Of a stretch of DNA of 64,000 nucleotides, positions 49,346 to 58,925 are shown piece by piece (positions within the stretch are counted from its first letter, which is position 1; each line of letters opens with the position of its first letter). The notes beneath the pieces were generated by a model. That model saw nothing but the letters and a program-made list of their open reading frames with translations, searched no databases and was not told the DNA's origin. The stretch comes from an uncultured Pelagibacteraceae bacterium (GTDB lineage: Bacteria > Pseudomonadota > Alphaproteobacteria > Pelagibacterales > Pelagibacteraceae): the NCBI GenBank assembly GCA_902578315.1, contig CACHCL010000004.1, positions 31,001-95,000 on the forward strand, written 5' to 3'. The translations under genes were made by a program, and so were the position numbers.

Positions 49346-50643
49346 TGTTAAAATTTTTTGACGCTAACAAAAAAGGCTCTTTGAAAAAATTAGACTTAAT
49401 TCTCAGTTCAAGAAAATTAACTCAACAAAGTAATACAACTATTGTAAAAAAAATTGTCTCAACAGTAAAAAGACAAGGCGATAAAGCCGTTATAAAGTTT
49501 GAAAAAAAATTCTCGAAAATTCAAAACACTGAATCAAAAATTATTTTTTCTAAAAAAGAAATTAATCAAATTTCAAAAAAAATTAATAAAAAATTAAAAA
49601 AATCAATTGATACTGCTTTCACTAGAATTAAACAGTTTCACTTAAAGCAAAAATTTTTACCGTTTAAATACAGGGATAAACTTAAAAATGAACTTGAATA
49701 TAAATACCTTCCTATTGAAAGAGTTGGAGTTTATGTGCCAGGAGGAGCTGCAAGTTATCCAAGTACAGTTTTAATGAATTGTATACCTGCGTTAGTTGCA
49801 GGAGTTAAAGAAATATATCTTACAACACCTGCGTTAGGAAAGGTTGTAAATCCAGCAATAATCTATGCAGCCAAAAAATGTGGAGTAAAGCAAATATATA
49901 AAACTGGAGGCGCACATTCTATAGCTGCTTTAACTTATGGCACAAAAACTTTTAAAAAAGTTGATAAAATTGTTGGTCCAGGAAACTCCTATGTGGCCAC
50001 AGCCAAGAAAGAAGTCTTCGGGGATGTAGGAATTGATATGATTGCCGGTCCCTCAGAGGTGAGTATAGTAGCCGATAAAAATTCTAATCCAAAATGGATA
50101 GCTTCAGATTTAATTGCTCAAGCTGAGCATGATATATATGCTCAATCAATTTTAATAACAAATGATAAAAAACTTATAAAATCTGTAAATTTTTATTTGA
50201 GATTACAATTAGAGAATTTACCAAAAAAAAATATAGCATCAAAGAGCATAAAAAATTTTGGACTAGCAATTTATGCCTCTAGTCAATCCAAAATTATTGA
50301 AGTAATTAATTTAATTGCACCAGAGCACTTAGAAATTAATTTCAAAGGATATAAAAAAATGATTAACAGAATAAAAAATGCAGGATCTATTTTTATAGGC
50401 AAATTTTCACCAGAAGCGATAGGTGATTATATGGCTGGTCCAAATCATGTTTTGCCAACTTCAGGTTCGGCTAAATTTTCGTCTGGATTGTCAGTAAACG
50501 ATTTTTTAAAACGACATTCTTTAATAAAAATATCAAAAACAGGTATTGAAAGATTAGGTCCTTTAGTTATAAATTTAGCAATGCACGAAAACTTAGAAGG
50601 GCACGCTAACTCGGTTAAAATTAGACTCAAGAAGGAAACTTAA
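49342..50643 (+). CDS. hisD: histidinol dehydrogenase
   Basis: A 433-residue Zn enzyme performing the last two oxidations of histidine synthesis. GPGNSYVATAKKEVFG near 213, IAGPSEV near 235, the zinc-binding AQAEHD near 259 and APEHLE near 329 are intact. A second ATG one codon after the first is an alternative start. It abuts infA without a spacer. Confidence 0.97.
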   Translation: MMLKFFDANKKGSLKKLDLILSSRKLTQQSNTTIVKKIVSTVKRQGDKAVIKFEKKFSKIQNTESKIIFSKKEINQISKKINKKLKKSIDTAFTRIKQFHLKQKFLPFKYRDKLKNELEYKYLPIERVGVYVPGGAASYPSTVLMNCIPALVAGVKEIYLTTPALGKVVNPAIIYAAKKCGVKQIYKTGGAHSIAALTYGTKTFKKVDKIVGPGNSYVATAKKEVFGDVGIDMIAGPSEVSIVADKNSNPKWIASDLIAQAEHDIYAQSILITNDKKLIKSVNFYLRLQLENLPKKNIASKSIKNFGLAIYASSQSKIIEVINLIAPEHLEINFKGYKKMINRIKNAGSIFIGKFSPEAIGDYMAGPNHVLPTSGSAKFSSGLSVNDFLKRHSLIKISKTGIERLGPLVINLAMHENLEGHANSVKIRLKKET

Positions 50644-50859
50644 TTGGCTAAACAAGAAACATTAGAATTTAAGGGAAAAGTGACCGAGTTGTTGCCGAAC
50701 GCAATGTTTAGAGTTAAATTGGAAAATAACCACGAAATTTTAGCTCATACAGCTGGAAAACTTAGAAAGAATAGAATAAGAGTGCTTGCAGGTGATAATG
50801 TGATGGTTGAAATGACCCCATATGATTTAACTAAAGGTAGGATCACTTTTAGATTTTAG
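50644..50859 (+). CDS. infA: translation initiation factor IF-1 (TTG start)
   Basis: A 71-residue OB-fold factor that binds the ribosomal A site during initiation. The protein aligns from residue 1 as (M)AKQETLEF, so TTG at 50644 is the start; a good AAGGA lies seven bases before it. [10 protein letters not shown] and GRITFRF mark the family. The third base of its TAG stop is also the first base of tRNA-Phe. Confidence 0.96.
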   Translation: MAKQETLEFKGKVTELLPNAMFRVKLENNHEILAHTAGKLRKNRIRVLAGDNVMVEMTPYDLTKGRITFRF

Positions 50860-50933
50860 GCCTTGTAGCTCAGTAGTAGAGCAGTACCCTGAAAAGGTAT
50901 GTGTCGTAAGTGCGATTCTTACCAAGGCCACCA
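50859..50933 (+). tRNA. tRNA-Phe(GAA) with atypical elbow
   Basis: A 75-base tRNA with encoded CCA. Acceptor GGCCTTG/CAAGGCC, D stem GCTC/GAGC, anticodon stem GTACC/GGTAT (one G-T) with loop CTGAAAA and T stem GTAAG/CTTAC all pair. The D loop is only AGTAGTA, lacking the usual GG pair, and the T loop is TGCGATT instead of TTCGATT. Stems are intact, so it is probably functional rather than a relic. Confidence 0.93.
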
Positions 50934-50952
50934 CTAAAAAAATTTTGAATAT

Positions 50953-52314
50953 TTATCTACTAATCTTATAAAGCACATTGCTTATTTTTTTATAACCTTC
51001 AGAGTTATAGTGCCCTGGCATTTCAAAAGGAAATAATTTAAGTGGGTTTTTTTCTTTTTCAAAAACTTCTTTATTTATATCTACAAAAGGAATGCCTATT
51101 TCATTTATTATATTTTTTACTACTAAAAAAGTATCTTCGTTATAATTATCTAAATATCTGTTATATTCGGGCATATACACAAAATATAAATTTGAATTAT
51201 TTTTTTTCGCTAAGTTTTTTACTAAAATCATAATTTTTTTAAAATCATCTTGTAATTTTTTGGGAGCTTGTAATTTAGGCTGATATTCTTCTGGTAAATA
51301 TTTATTTAAAACTGTTCTTACTTTTCTAAGTTTGATAAAATTTTTAATTTTGAATAATTGAAAGTTTTTACTTAAATCAATTTTTTTTTCCTTTTCTTTT
51401 TCAATAATTTTAAGAGTAATCTTATTTATTTCAGATTGTTTAGACTTTAAATTTTGTGAGAAATTTTCATCTTGCAAATATTTTTTTAATATTTTTGATT
51501 GTTTTTCTGTTTCTATATTTTCAAGATCATTCCACTCAGAATATAGCCAAAAAATATTTTTGACTTTTGGAGATAAATACTCTTTTAATGTGGCATATTC
51601 AATTAAGGGTCCATTACCTCCATAGCCTAAGTTAATTGCATTTTTATTTGAAATACTCCTCATTGCTGACGTGATATCATTTGGTCTATTTACACATGCA
51701 CCTTGAGCAAGTGAGTCTCCTATTATTAAATAATCAATTACTTTACTGTCCCATTCTTTATCCGGATTATTAAAACCAAACCTATCAGTTTGATCAATAG
51801 ACATATAACCATTTTCGTTGCAGTAGATTGTATCAGTATTTGAAATACCTGATAAAGGGAAAAAAATTTCATTATTTTGATTAAAATAATTTATGTTAGC
51901 TCTAGGATATGAACCAACTACAATATTTTTATCTTTATCTTTTAAGTTGTTATATACTTCAAATACGTCTCTGGTGTCGTAATCATCCCCAGTTTGATCC
52001 TTATAAATTTTTTTTTTGAGTTCTATTCTTTTTTGCTCAATTATTTCACTCTTATAAATAAGATAAACCTCAACCAAATATATTGATAAAAAAGAACTTA
52101 TAACCAAAATTATCAAATAAGTTTTTGCCTCTCCTTTTAAAAGAAAAAGTAAAACTGAGAAAATAAAAAAACCTATTGATGCAACATGATAAAATAAGTA
52201 ATAAGAATTATTTTCACCATTCCAATAAATTTGGGATTTGTAAAAAACATACGTAATAATAAATACGGATAATGCTAAACAAGAAACCGAAAAGATTTTT
52301 TTGATTAAATACAT
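50953..52314 (-). CDS. membrane-anchored SGNH/GDSL-like protein
   Basis: A 453-residue protein from the ATG at 52314; the track start at 52335 is TTG and less likely. Three N-terminal hydrophobic helices (within about 1-88) precede a soluble SGNH-like domain with block I IGDSLAQG near 203, YGGNGP near 240 and EWNDLEN near 268, and a C-terminal PGHYNSEGY histidine block. The residue three before the His is Met, not the usual Asp, so hydrolase or acyltransferase activity is uncertain. Single gene between tRNA-Phe and a photolyase; perhaps glycan modification. Confidence 0.75.
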   Translation of the reverse strand: MYLIKKIFSVSCLALSVFIITYVFYKSQIYWNGENNSYYLFYHVASIGFFIFSVLLFLLKGEAKTYLIILVISSFLSIYLVEVYLIYKSEIIEQKRIELKKKIYKDQTGDDYDTRDVFEVYNNLKDKDKNIVVGSYPRANINYFNQNNEIFFPLSGISNTDTIYCNENGYMSIDQTDRFGFNNPDKEWDSKVIDYLIIGDSLAQGACVNRPNDITSAMRSISNKNAINLGYGGNGPLIEYATLKEYLSPKVKNIFWLYSEWNDLENIETEKQSKILKKYLQDENFSQNLKSKQSEINKITLKIIEKEKEKKIDLSKNFQLFKIKNFIKLRKVRTVLNKYLPEEYQPKLQAPKKLQDDFKKIMILVKNLAKKNNSNLYFVYMPEYNRYLDNYNEDTFLVVKNIINEIGIPFVDINKEVFEKEKNPLKLFPFEMPGHYNSEGYKKISNVLYKISR

Positions 52315-52404
52315 AGTAAATAATACATTAAACAAGGTTTCATGTGAACTTTTATGAGACGTTTTTTAAACTATTATAAATAATTAAATTTGTTATTAAA
52401 TGTT

Positions 52405-53802
52405 ATGAAAAATAATATTGGACTTTTTTGGCTCAAAGAAGATTTCAGAATTTCAAAAAATCTAGGTTTATCAACCGCTTCTAAAAACCACGAAGAAGTA
52501 GTAGTTTTTTACTTATATAAGAAAAAAAAATTTGAAAATCAAGAAGCACAAAAATGGTGGATCAGTAAATCTTTAAAAAATTTTAAGAATAAGCTTGATG
52601 AATATAAAATTAATCTTGAGATCATAGAAGTCGAAAATTATAAATCTTTTTTTGATAATTTATTTTTAAAAAAAAATTTTTCAATTTATTGGAATAAGAC
52701 ATACGAGCCGAAATATCTACAATTTGACAAATATTTAATTTCTAACTTGAAAAAGAATAAAATCGAATTTAATATTTTTAAAGGTAATATATTAAATGAA
52801 TTTAATGAAATTAAGAAAGGTGATGGTACACCTTTTAAAGTTTTTACTCCTTTTTGGAAAAATGCAGAAAAATTTTTCCTAGACAAAGTTCCTTCAAAAA
52901 ACAAAAAAGTCTCCAAGTGCAGAAAAAAAATTTCTTTTTTTAAAAATGCAATTAGTGAAAATAAAATTTATCCAAAACGCAATTGGTATAAAAAATTTGA
53001 AAAATATTGGGATCCAAGTGAGGATAACGCTTTAGAACAGCTTAAAAATTTTATTAATGAAAGAATTGAGAGTTACTCAGAAGGAAGAAATTTTCCTAAT
53101 ATTGAAGGAACTTCAAAATTGTCTCCATTTATAAAACATGGACAGATACATGTAGAAACGATATGGGAAGAATGTTCAAAAATTAAAAGGAGTGGTGTTG
53201 ATAAGTACTTAGCTGAAATTGGATGGAGGGAATTCAATCACTCATTAATAAATTACTTTCCTCATATGCTTCACCGTAATTATTCAAAAAAATTTGATAA
53301 ATTTCCTTGGAAACAAAATGTAAAATTTTTATCTGCTTGGAAAAAAGGTCTTACCGGGTATCCAATTGTTGATGCTGGTATGAGAGAATTATATTCAGTT
53401 GGTTGGATGCACAACAGAGTAAGAATGATCGTCGGTTCATTTCTAGTTAAGCATTTACTTATAAATTGGACAGAGGGAGAAAAATATTTTAAAAATTGTT
53501 TATTAGATTACAATGAAGCAAATAATGTATCAGGTTGGCAGTGGGTAGCAGGTTGTGGAGCAGATGCAGCGCCATATTTCAGAATTTTTAATCCAATTCT
53601 ACAAGGCGAAAAGTTTGATAAAGATGGATCTTATGTAAAAAAATGGATACCTGAATTAAGGAATGTTCCTAAAAAATTTATTCATAAACCATGGGAGCTT
53701 AATAATGAAAAAATACTTAAAATAGGTAAACAATATCCACATCCAATTGTAGTACATGAGGATGCAAGAACAAAAGCGCTCGAAGCATTTAAAAAAATTT
53801 AG
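52405..53802 (+). CDS. phrB: deoxyribodipyrimidine photolyase
   Basis: A 465-residue cryptochrome/photolyase repairing UV dimers with light. ATG at 52405 aligns with the family start (IGLFWLKEDFR); the TTG at 52390 is not needed. An N-terminal antenna Rossmann domain is followed by the FAD domain: TSKLSPFIKHG near 239, WREFNHSL near 276, GYPIVDAGMREL near 315, WMHNRVRM near 333 and the Trp-containing GWQWVAGCGADAAPYFRIF near 376. It probably belongs to class I CPD enzymes. A signal of life in sunlit water. Confidence 0.93.
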   Translation: MKNNIGLFWLKEDFRISKNLGLSTASKNHEEVVVFYLYKKKKFENQEAQKWWISKSLKNFKNKLDEYKINLEIIEVENYKSFFDNLFLKKNFSIYWNKTYEPKYLQFDKYLISNLKKNKIEFNIFKGNILNEFNEIKKGDGTPFKVFTPFWKNAEKFFLDKVPSKNKKVSKCRKKISFFKNAISENKIYPKRNWYKKFEKYWDPSEDNALEQLKNFINERIESYSEGRNFPNIEGTSKLSPFIKHGQIHVETIWEECSKIKRSGVDKYLAEIGWREFNHSLINYFPHMLHRNYSKKFDKFPWKQNVKFLSAWKKGLTGYPIVDAGMRELYSVGWMHNRVRMIVGSFLVKHLLINWTEGEKYFKNCLLDYNEANNVSGWQWVAGCGADAAPYFRIFNPILQGEKFDKDGSYVKKWIPELRNVPKKFIHKPWELNNEKILKIGKQYPHPIVVHEDARTKALEAFKKI

Positions 53803-56364
53803 TTATATATTTCCGTGGCAGTGTTTAAACTTTTTTCCCGAACCACAAGGGCATTTCTCATTTCTTCCAGTCTTTTTAACATTCATTTCTCCTCTGTCTG
53901 CGTCTTTATTGTCATCTTTGTTTTCATTAGGGGAAACGACTATATTTAAATTAAATAATAATTTAATTAAATCATTTTTAATTTTTTCAAGTAAACTCTC
54001 AAATAAAACAAAAGCCTCTTTTTTAAATTCTGATAATGGATCTTTTTGACCGTACTGTCTTAAACCTATTACTTGTCTTAACTGCTCTAGATATTGAAGA
54101 TGAGATCTCCATGAAAAATCTATTATTTGTAAGAAAATTTTCTTTTCTAAAATTTTGTTTTGGTCAACTCCTAATATTTCAATTCTTGAATTTTTCTTTT
54201 TTGCAAATAAATCTTTTAATTTGTTTAGGAATTCTTCCTTAGTGCTATACATTAAATTTTTTAATTGTTCATCATTCAGAGAATTTCCTGTGATATTTTT
54301 AATTTCTGTAATATATTTTTCATCATTAGATTTTTTAAAATTATCATTAATAATTCCAAATTTTTGCATCAATTCTTCAAAAAAATCCTCTATAATCAAG
54401 CTTATACTATCCTCTTTTAAAACCTTTAGTCTTTGGGAGAAAATTACTTGTCTTTGATCATTCATCACATCATCAAATTTTATTAAAGTTTTTCTAATGT
54501 CAAAATTTCTACTTTCTACTTTTTTTTGTGCTCTCTCCATCGCTTTATTTATCCAAGGATGATCAATTGACTCATTCTCTTTTAGCCCAAGTTTTTTAAG
54601 CATACCATCAATTGAGCTGCCACCAAATATTCTCATTAACTCGTCTTCCAAACTTATATAAAATATTGTTGAACCCGGGTCTCCTTGTCTACCAGATCTA
54701 CCTCTTAATTGATTATCGATTCTTCTACTTTCATGTCTTTCTGTACCAATAATAAAAAGACCACCTAAATCTTTCACCTGTTTTTCATTTTTTTCATATA
54801 AACCAACATCGTTTTGAACTCCTTCCTCAACAAAATCTTTATTTCCGCCTAATTTTATATCTGTTCCTCTTCCTGCCATGTTAGTGGCAATAGTAACCGC
54901 ACTTATTTTGCCTGCCTCTGCGATTATTTTAGCCTCTTTTTCATGTTGTTTAGCGTTAAGAACATTATGTTTTACTTTTTTTTGACTCAAAATCTCAGAA
55001 ATTTTTTCAGATTTTTCTATGCTTGTTGTCCCAACTAAAACTGGCTGTCCTTTTAGGTTACATTCAATAATTTTATTTGTTATTGCGTTATACTTTTCTT
55101 TTTCAGATCTGAATATTTTGTCATTAAAGTCTTTACGTAACATTTCTTTATTAGTTGGAATTGTGACAACATTTAGTTTATAAATATCGTAAAACTCTTC
55201 TGACTCTGTCATTGCAGTACCAGTCATTCCGGCTAATTTATCATAAAGCCTAAAATAATTTTGATAAGTTATAGAGGCAAGTGTTTGATTTTCCTCTTGA
55301 ATTGTTACATTTTCTTTTGCCTCAATAGCCTGGTGTAAACCATCTGAAAACCTTCTTCCCTCTAACACTCTTCCAGTAAATTCATCAATGATCTGAACTT
55401 TTTGATCTTTAACAATATAGTCTGTATCTTTTTTAAAAATTAGATTAGCTTTTAAAGCTTGGTTAGTGTGATGCACAAGATCTAGGTTTGCAGGGTCATA
55501 AAAATTATTATTTTTTAAAATATTTTTTTGAATTGCAAGTTTTTCAATTTTGTCTACACCTTTATCTGTAAGTATTACATTTTTATTTTTTTCATCTAGT
55601 TCATAATCATTCTTTTGTAAAAAATTTATGAAATTATTTGCAACAGAGTAAAGAGTATTTTTATCTTCAAATTTGCCTGAGATTATTAAGGGAGTTCTAG
55701 ACTCATCTATAAGTATGCTATCAACTTCATCAACTATACAAAAATTGTGACTTTTTTGAACCATCTCATTAATTTCGTACTTCATATTATCTCTCAAATA
55801 GTCAAATCCAAGCTCATTGTTAGTTGCATAAGTTATATCGCAAGCATAGTTTTTTTTTCTCTCAAGGTCGTTTAAATTATTTGTAATACAACCTGTAGAA
55901 ATGCCTAAAAAATCATAAATTTTTCCCATCCATTCAGAATCTCTTTTAGCCAAATAATCATTTACTGTTACAATGTGTACACCTTTGCCAGAAAGTGAAT
56001 TCAAATAAGCAGGTAAGGTTGAAACTAAGGTTTTACCTTCACCAGTTTTCATTTCTGCAATTTTTCCGTTATGAAGAACCAACCCTCCAGCCAGCTGAAC
56101 GTCATAATGTCTTTCTCCTAATGTTCTTTTTGCCGCTTCTCTTACTAATGCAAAACTTTCAGGTATAACTTTATCTATTACTAAAGAACCATTTTGAACA
56201 TTTTTTTTTAGGTTAGCTGTTTTTTCTCTAAAATCACTTTCTGAGAAAGACTGCAGCTCTTTTTCTTTATTATTTATCGCAATAACTAAACTTTTAAGAT
56301 TATCTAATTCTTGTTGATTAGAGCTTTTAAATATCTTACTTAAAGTCCTTGTAAATAAATTCAT
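53803..56364 (-). CDS. secA: preprotein translocase ATPase SecA
   Basis: An 853-residue motor for Sec export. Nucleotide-binding GEGKTLVST near 103, DEVDSILIDESRTPLI near 207, MAGRGTDI near 495 and GRSGRQGDPG near 557 are conserved. The C-terminal zinc motif CPCGSGKKFKHCHG, which binds SecB and phospholipid, is complete. It is convergent with phrB (zero gap) and divergent from argJ across 44 AT-rich bases. Confidence 0.98.
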   Translation of the reverse strand: MNLFTRTLSKIFKSSNQQELDNLKSLVIAINNKEKELQSFSESDFREKTANLKKNVQNGSLVIDKVIPESFALVREAAKRTLGERHYDVQLAGGLVLHNGKIAEMKTGEGKTLVSTLPAYLNSLSGKGVHIVTVNDYLAKRDSEWMGKIYDFLGISTGCITNNLNDLERKKNYACDITYATNNELGFDYLRDNMKYEINEMVQKSHNFCIVDEVDSILIDESRTPLIISGKFEDKNTLYSVANNFINFLQKNDYELDEKNKNVILTDKGVDKIEKLAIQKNILKNNNFYDPANLDLVHHTNQALKANLIFKKDTDYIVKDQKVQIIDEFTGRVLEGRRFSDGLHQAIEAKENVTIQEENQTLASITYQNYFRLYDKLAGMTGTAMTESEEFYDIYKLNVVTIPTNKEMLRKDFNDKIFRSEKEKYNAITNKIIECNLKGQPVLVGTTSIEKSEKISEILSQKKVKHNVLNAKQHEKEAKIIAEAGKISAVTIATNMAGRGTDIKLGGNKDFVEEGVQNDVGLYEKNEKQVKDLGGLFIIGTERHESRRIDNQLRGRSGRQGDPGSTIFYISLEDELMRIFGGSSIDGMLKKLGLKENESIDHPWINKAMERAQKKVESRNFDIRKTLIKFDDVMNDQRQVIFSQRLKVLKEDSISLIIEDFFEELMQKFGIINDNFKKSNDEKYITEIKNITGNSLNDEQLKNLMYSTKEEFLNKLKDLFAKKKNSRIEILGVDQNKILEKKIFLQIIDFSWRSHLQYLEQLRQVIGLRQYGQKDPLSEFKKEAFVLFESLLEKIKNDLIKLLFNLNIVVSPNENKDDNKDADRGEMNVKKTGRNEKCPCGSGKKFKHCHGNI

Positions 56365-56408
56365 TATACTTCTATATATGTATTTATAATTTAAATTAAA
56401 TAGTAATT

Positions 56409-57713
56409 ATGACAATTAATATTAAAAATTTTCTTAACGATAAATCTAAACTATCGAAAATGGGAGAGTTTCAAAATTTAAAACAAATAAATGGCCTTGA
56501 AATAGCATCTATTTCTGCAGATTTATACGGAGATGGGAGAGATGATATGGCATTATTTTACTTTAGCAAAGGAGCTAATTATGCAACGCTTACCACTACT
56601 AATTCAATTACTTCTGAATACATCTCTTGGAACAATAATTCTCATAAAAAAATTATAAAAGGGCTATTAGTTAATACCAAAAATGCAAACACATTTACTG
56701 GAAAACAAGGAAAAGAAAGCATTGATTTATTAGCGAAAAATTTATCAAGAATATTAACAATTAAAGAGTCAAAATCAAAAAAAGGGACAAGTGAAACTGT
56801 AAAAATAAAAGATCTAATTTTTGCTTCAACAGGTGTTATCGGCGAAGAATTTCCAGCTGAAAAAATAAAAGACAGATTACAAGATTTAGTAGATAAATTA
56901 AGAAGCGATCAAAATAAAATGTACTGGCTAAAAATTGCGTCTGCAATAATGACGACAGACACAAAACCAAAAGTTGCTTATGAGGAGATTTTAGTAGGTG
57001 ACGAATTAATAAGAATTTGCGGAATAGCCAAAGGATCCGGAATGATAGCACCAAATCTAGCTACGATGTTATCTTTTATTTTCACAAATGCAGATATAAA
57101 TTCAAATTTATTAAAAACTTTATTAAAAAGAGCAGCTGCAAATTCATTTAATGCAATTACTGTTGACAGTGATCAATCAACCAATGATATGGTTTCGATT
57201 TTTTCCACTAGACATCTAAAAGTTGGTCAAAATCTTTCTTTAAATGATAAAGTTATTCAAAAGTTCGAGTTAGCTTTGAAAAAACTATGTCTGAATTTGG
57301 CAAAGCAAGTAGTTGTTGATGGAGAAGGGGCAAGAAAGTTCATCACAATTAATGTAATAAATGCAAAAACACTTAGTAGCGCAAAAAATATAGCTTTTTC
57401 AATTGCCAATTCTCCTCTTGTCAAAACAGCAGTTGCCGGGGAAGATCCTAATTGGGGAAGAATTGTAATGGGAATAGGAAAATCTGGAGAGGTAATTGAT
57501 CAAAAAAAATTGAAAGTTAAGATTGGGAACTTTTTGGTAGCGGAAAATGGGAAAGTTGCTGAAAATTATGATGAAAAAAAATTAAAAGAGTATATGCAAT
57601 GGGACTCAATAGAAATCGAGGTAAACTTAAAACTTGGAAATGATGCTTTTAAGTGTTTCACTTGTGATTTTACACATGATTATATAGATATAAATGCAGA
57701 TTACAGAAACTAA
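56409..57713 (+). CDS. argJ: glutamate N-acetyltransferase / amino-acid acetyltransferase
   Basis: A 434-residue ornithine acetyltransferase of the cyclic arginine pathway. The autocleavage site is at Ala-Thr219 in IAPNLATML, where Thr becomes the N-terminal nucleophile of the beta chain. VAGEDPNWGRI near 340 is conserved. A single argJ implies acetyl recycling from N-acetylornithine to glutamate. It precedes DUF1178 by two bases. Confidence 0.97.
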   Translation: MTINIKNFLNDKSKLSKMGEFQNLKQINGLEIASISADLYGDGRDDMALFYFSKGANYATLTTTNSITSEYISWNNNSHKKIIKGLLVNTKNANTFTGKQGKESIDLLAKNLSRILTIKESKSKKGTSETVKIKDLIFASTGVIGEEFPAEKIKDRLQDLVDKLRSDQNKMYWLKIASAIMTTDTKPKVAYEEILVGDELIRICGIAKGSGMIAPNLATMLSFIFTNADINSNLLKTLLKRAAANSFNAITVDSDQSTNDMVSIFSTRHLKVGQNLSLNDKVIQKFELALKKLCLNLAKQVVVDGEGARKFITINVINAKTLSSAKNIAFSIANSPLVKTAVAGEDPNWGRIVMGIGKSGEVIDQKKLKVKIGNFLVAENGKVAENYDEKKLKEYMQWDSIEIEVNLKLGNDAFKCFTCDFTHDYIDINADYRN

Positions 57714-57715
57714 CA

Positions 57716-58138
57716 ATGATTAAATATAACTTAAAATGTGAAAAAAACCATGAGTTTGAAAGTTGGTTTTCCGACTCCAAAGAATTTGACAAACTTAATA
57801 AACAAAAATTACTTGAGTGTATATATTGCTCATCAAAAAAAATTACTAAATCGATAATGTCTCCAATGATCTCTGCAACTAATGGTGGACATAACGAACC
57901 TAAAATTTATGAAAAGAGATTATTTAAAGAAAAAAATAAACTTATGCAAATAAGAAAATTTATTGAAAAAAATTTTGAGTATGTAGGTGAAGATTTTAGT
58001 AAAAAAGTGAGAGAAATTTATTACGATAAAAAAACAAAAAAGACTATTTATGGCACCACTACTGATGAGGAGAGGAAGGAATTAGCGGAGGAGGGAATAG
58101 ATCTTTTGACTATACCTTGGGTTGACAAAGATAATTAG
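57716..58138 (+). CDS. DUF1178 family protein
   Basis: A 140-residue protein of an alphaproteobacterial family of unknown function. CEKNHEFESWF near 8 and CIYCSSKKITKSIMSPMI near 36-53 give a four-cysteine/histidine arrangement that may bind zinc. The stop overlaps that of convergent ubiG by four bases. It follows argJ as in many relatives. Confidence 0.88.
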   Translation: MIKYNLKCEKNHEFESWFSDSKEFDKLNKQKLLECIYCSSKKITKSIMSPMISATNGGHNEPKIYEKRLFKEKNKLMQIRKFIEKNFEYVGEDFSKKVREIYYDKKTKKTIYGTTTDEERKELAEEGIDLLTIPWVDKDN

Positions 58139-58860
58139 TTTTTAATGCTACAAATAATATAATTAACCGTTAGATTATTTGATTTTTTCCACTTTCTTAG
58201 AAATGGATTAAATTCAAGACCTTTAACTTCCTTAGTTGAGAAGCTATTCTCTGCAAGTAAAAGCTCTAGCTCTTCAGGCTTAATAAATTTATTCCAGTCA
58301 TGCGTACCAATTGGCAACCATCTTAAAATATACTCAGCACCAATTATTGCTTTTATATAAGATACAATTGTCCTGTTAAGAGTCGCTGTAAACATTAACC
58401 CATTATTCTTTAACAGGCTGTTACAAGATTCTAGGTAAAGTTTTACATTGTCTACATGTTCAACAATTTCTAGATTCAAAATTATGTCAAATTTTTCAGA
58501 GGCATCTAGTTGCTCCGGTGATTTTATTTGATAGTTTATTTTTAGTTTACTTTTAGCAGAATGTAATTTTGCAACTTTGATATTTTTTTCAGATGCATCT
58601 ATTCCAGTCACATTTGCCCCCAGCCGACACATAGGTTCACTTATTAATCCACCACCACATCCAATATCTAATATATTCAAACCTTTAAGGATATTACCAT
58701 TCTGGTTTTTTATACTATAATGGTCTTTAATTTTTTCTAAAATGTACTCAATTCTAATTGGGTTGAACATATGCAATGGTTTAAATTTACCCTCAGGGTT
58801 CCACCACTCACTTGCTAATTCTGAAAACTTTTGAATTTCTTCTTTATTTATTGTAGTCAT
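58135..58860 (-). CDS. ubiG: 3-demethylubiquinone-9 3-O-methyltransferase
   Basis: A 241-residue SAM methyltransferase carrying out both O-methylations in ubiquinone synthesis. N-terminal EWWNPEGKFKPLH near 17, SAM motif LDIGCGGGL near 64, and EHVDN near 132. It is divergent from lysC across 65 AT-rich bases that must hold both promoters. Ubiquinone is also the acceptor of PyrD encoded upstream in the window. Confidence 0.95.
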   Translation of the reverse strand: MTTINKEEIQKFSELASEWWNPEGKFKPLHMFNPIRIEYILEKIKDHYSIKNQNGNILKGLNILDIGCGGGLISEPMCRLGANVTGIDASEKNIKVAKLHSAKSKLKINYQIKSPEQLDASEKFDIILNLEIVEHVDNVKLYLESCNSLLKNNGLMFTATLNRTIVSYIKAIIGAEYILRWLPIGTHDWNKFIKPEELELLLAENSFSTKEVKGLEFNPFLRKWKKSNNLTVNYIICSIKN

Positions 58861-58925
58861 ATCATTATTTTATTTATTTTATTAAATTACATTAAAATCT
58901 AATTTTATTATATTAAATTCTAAAA

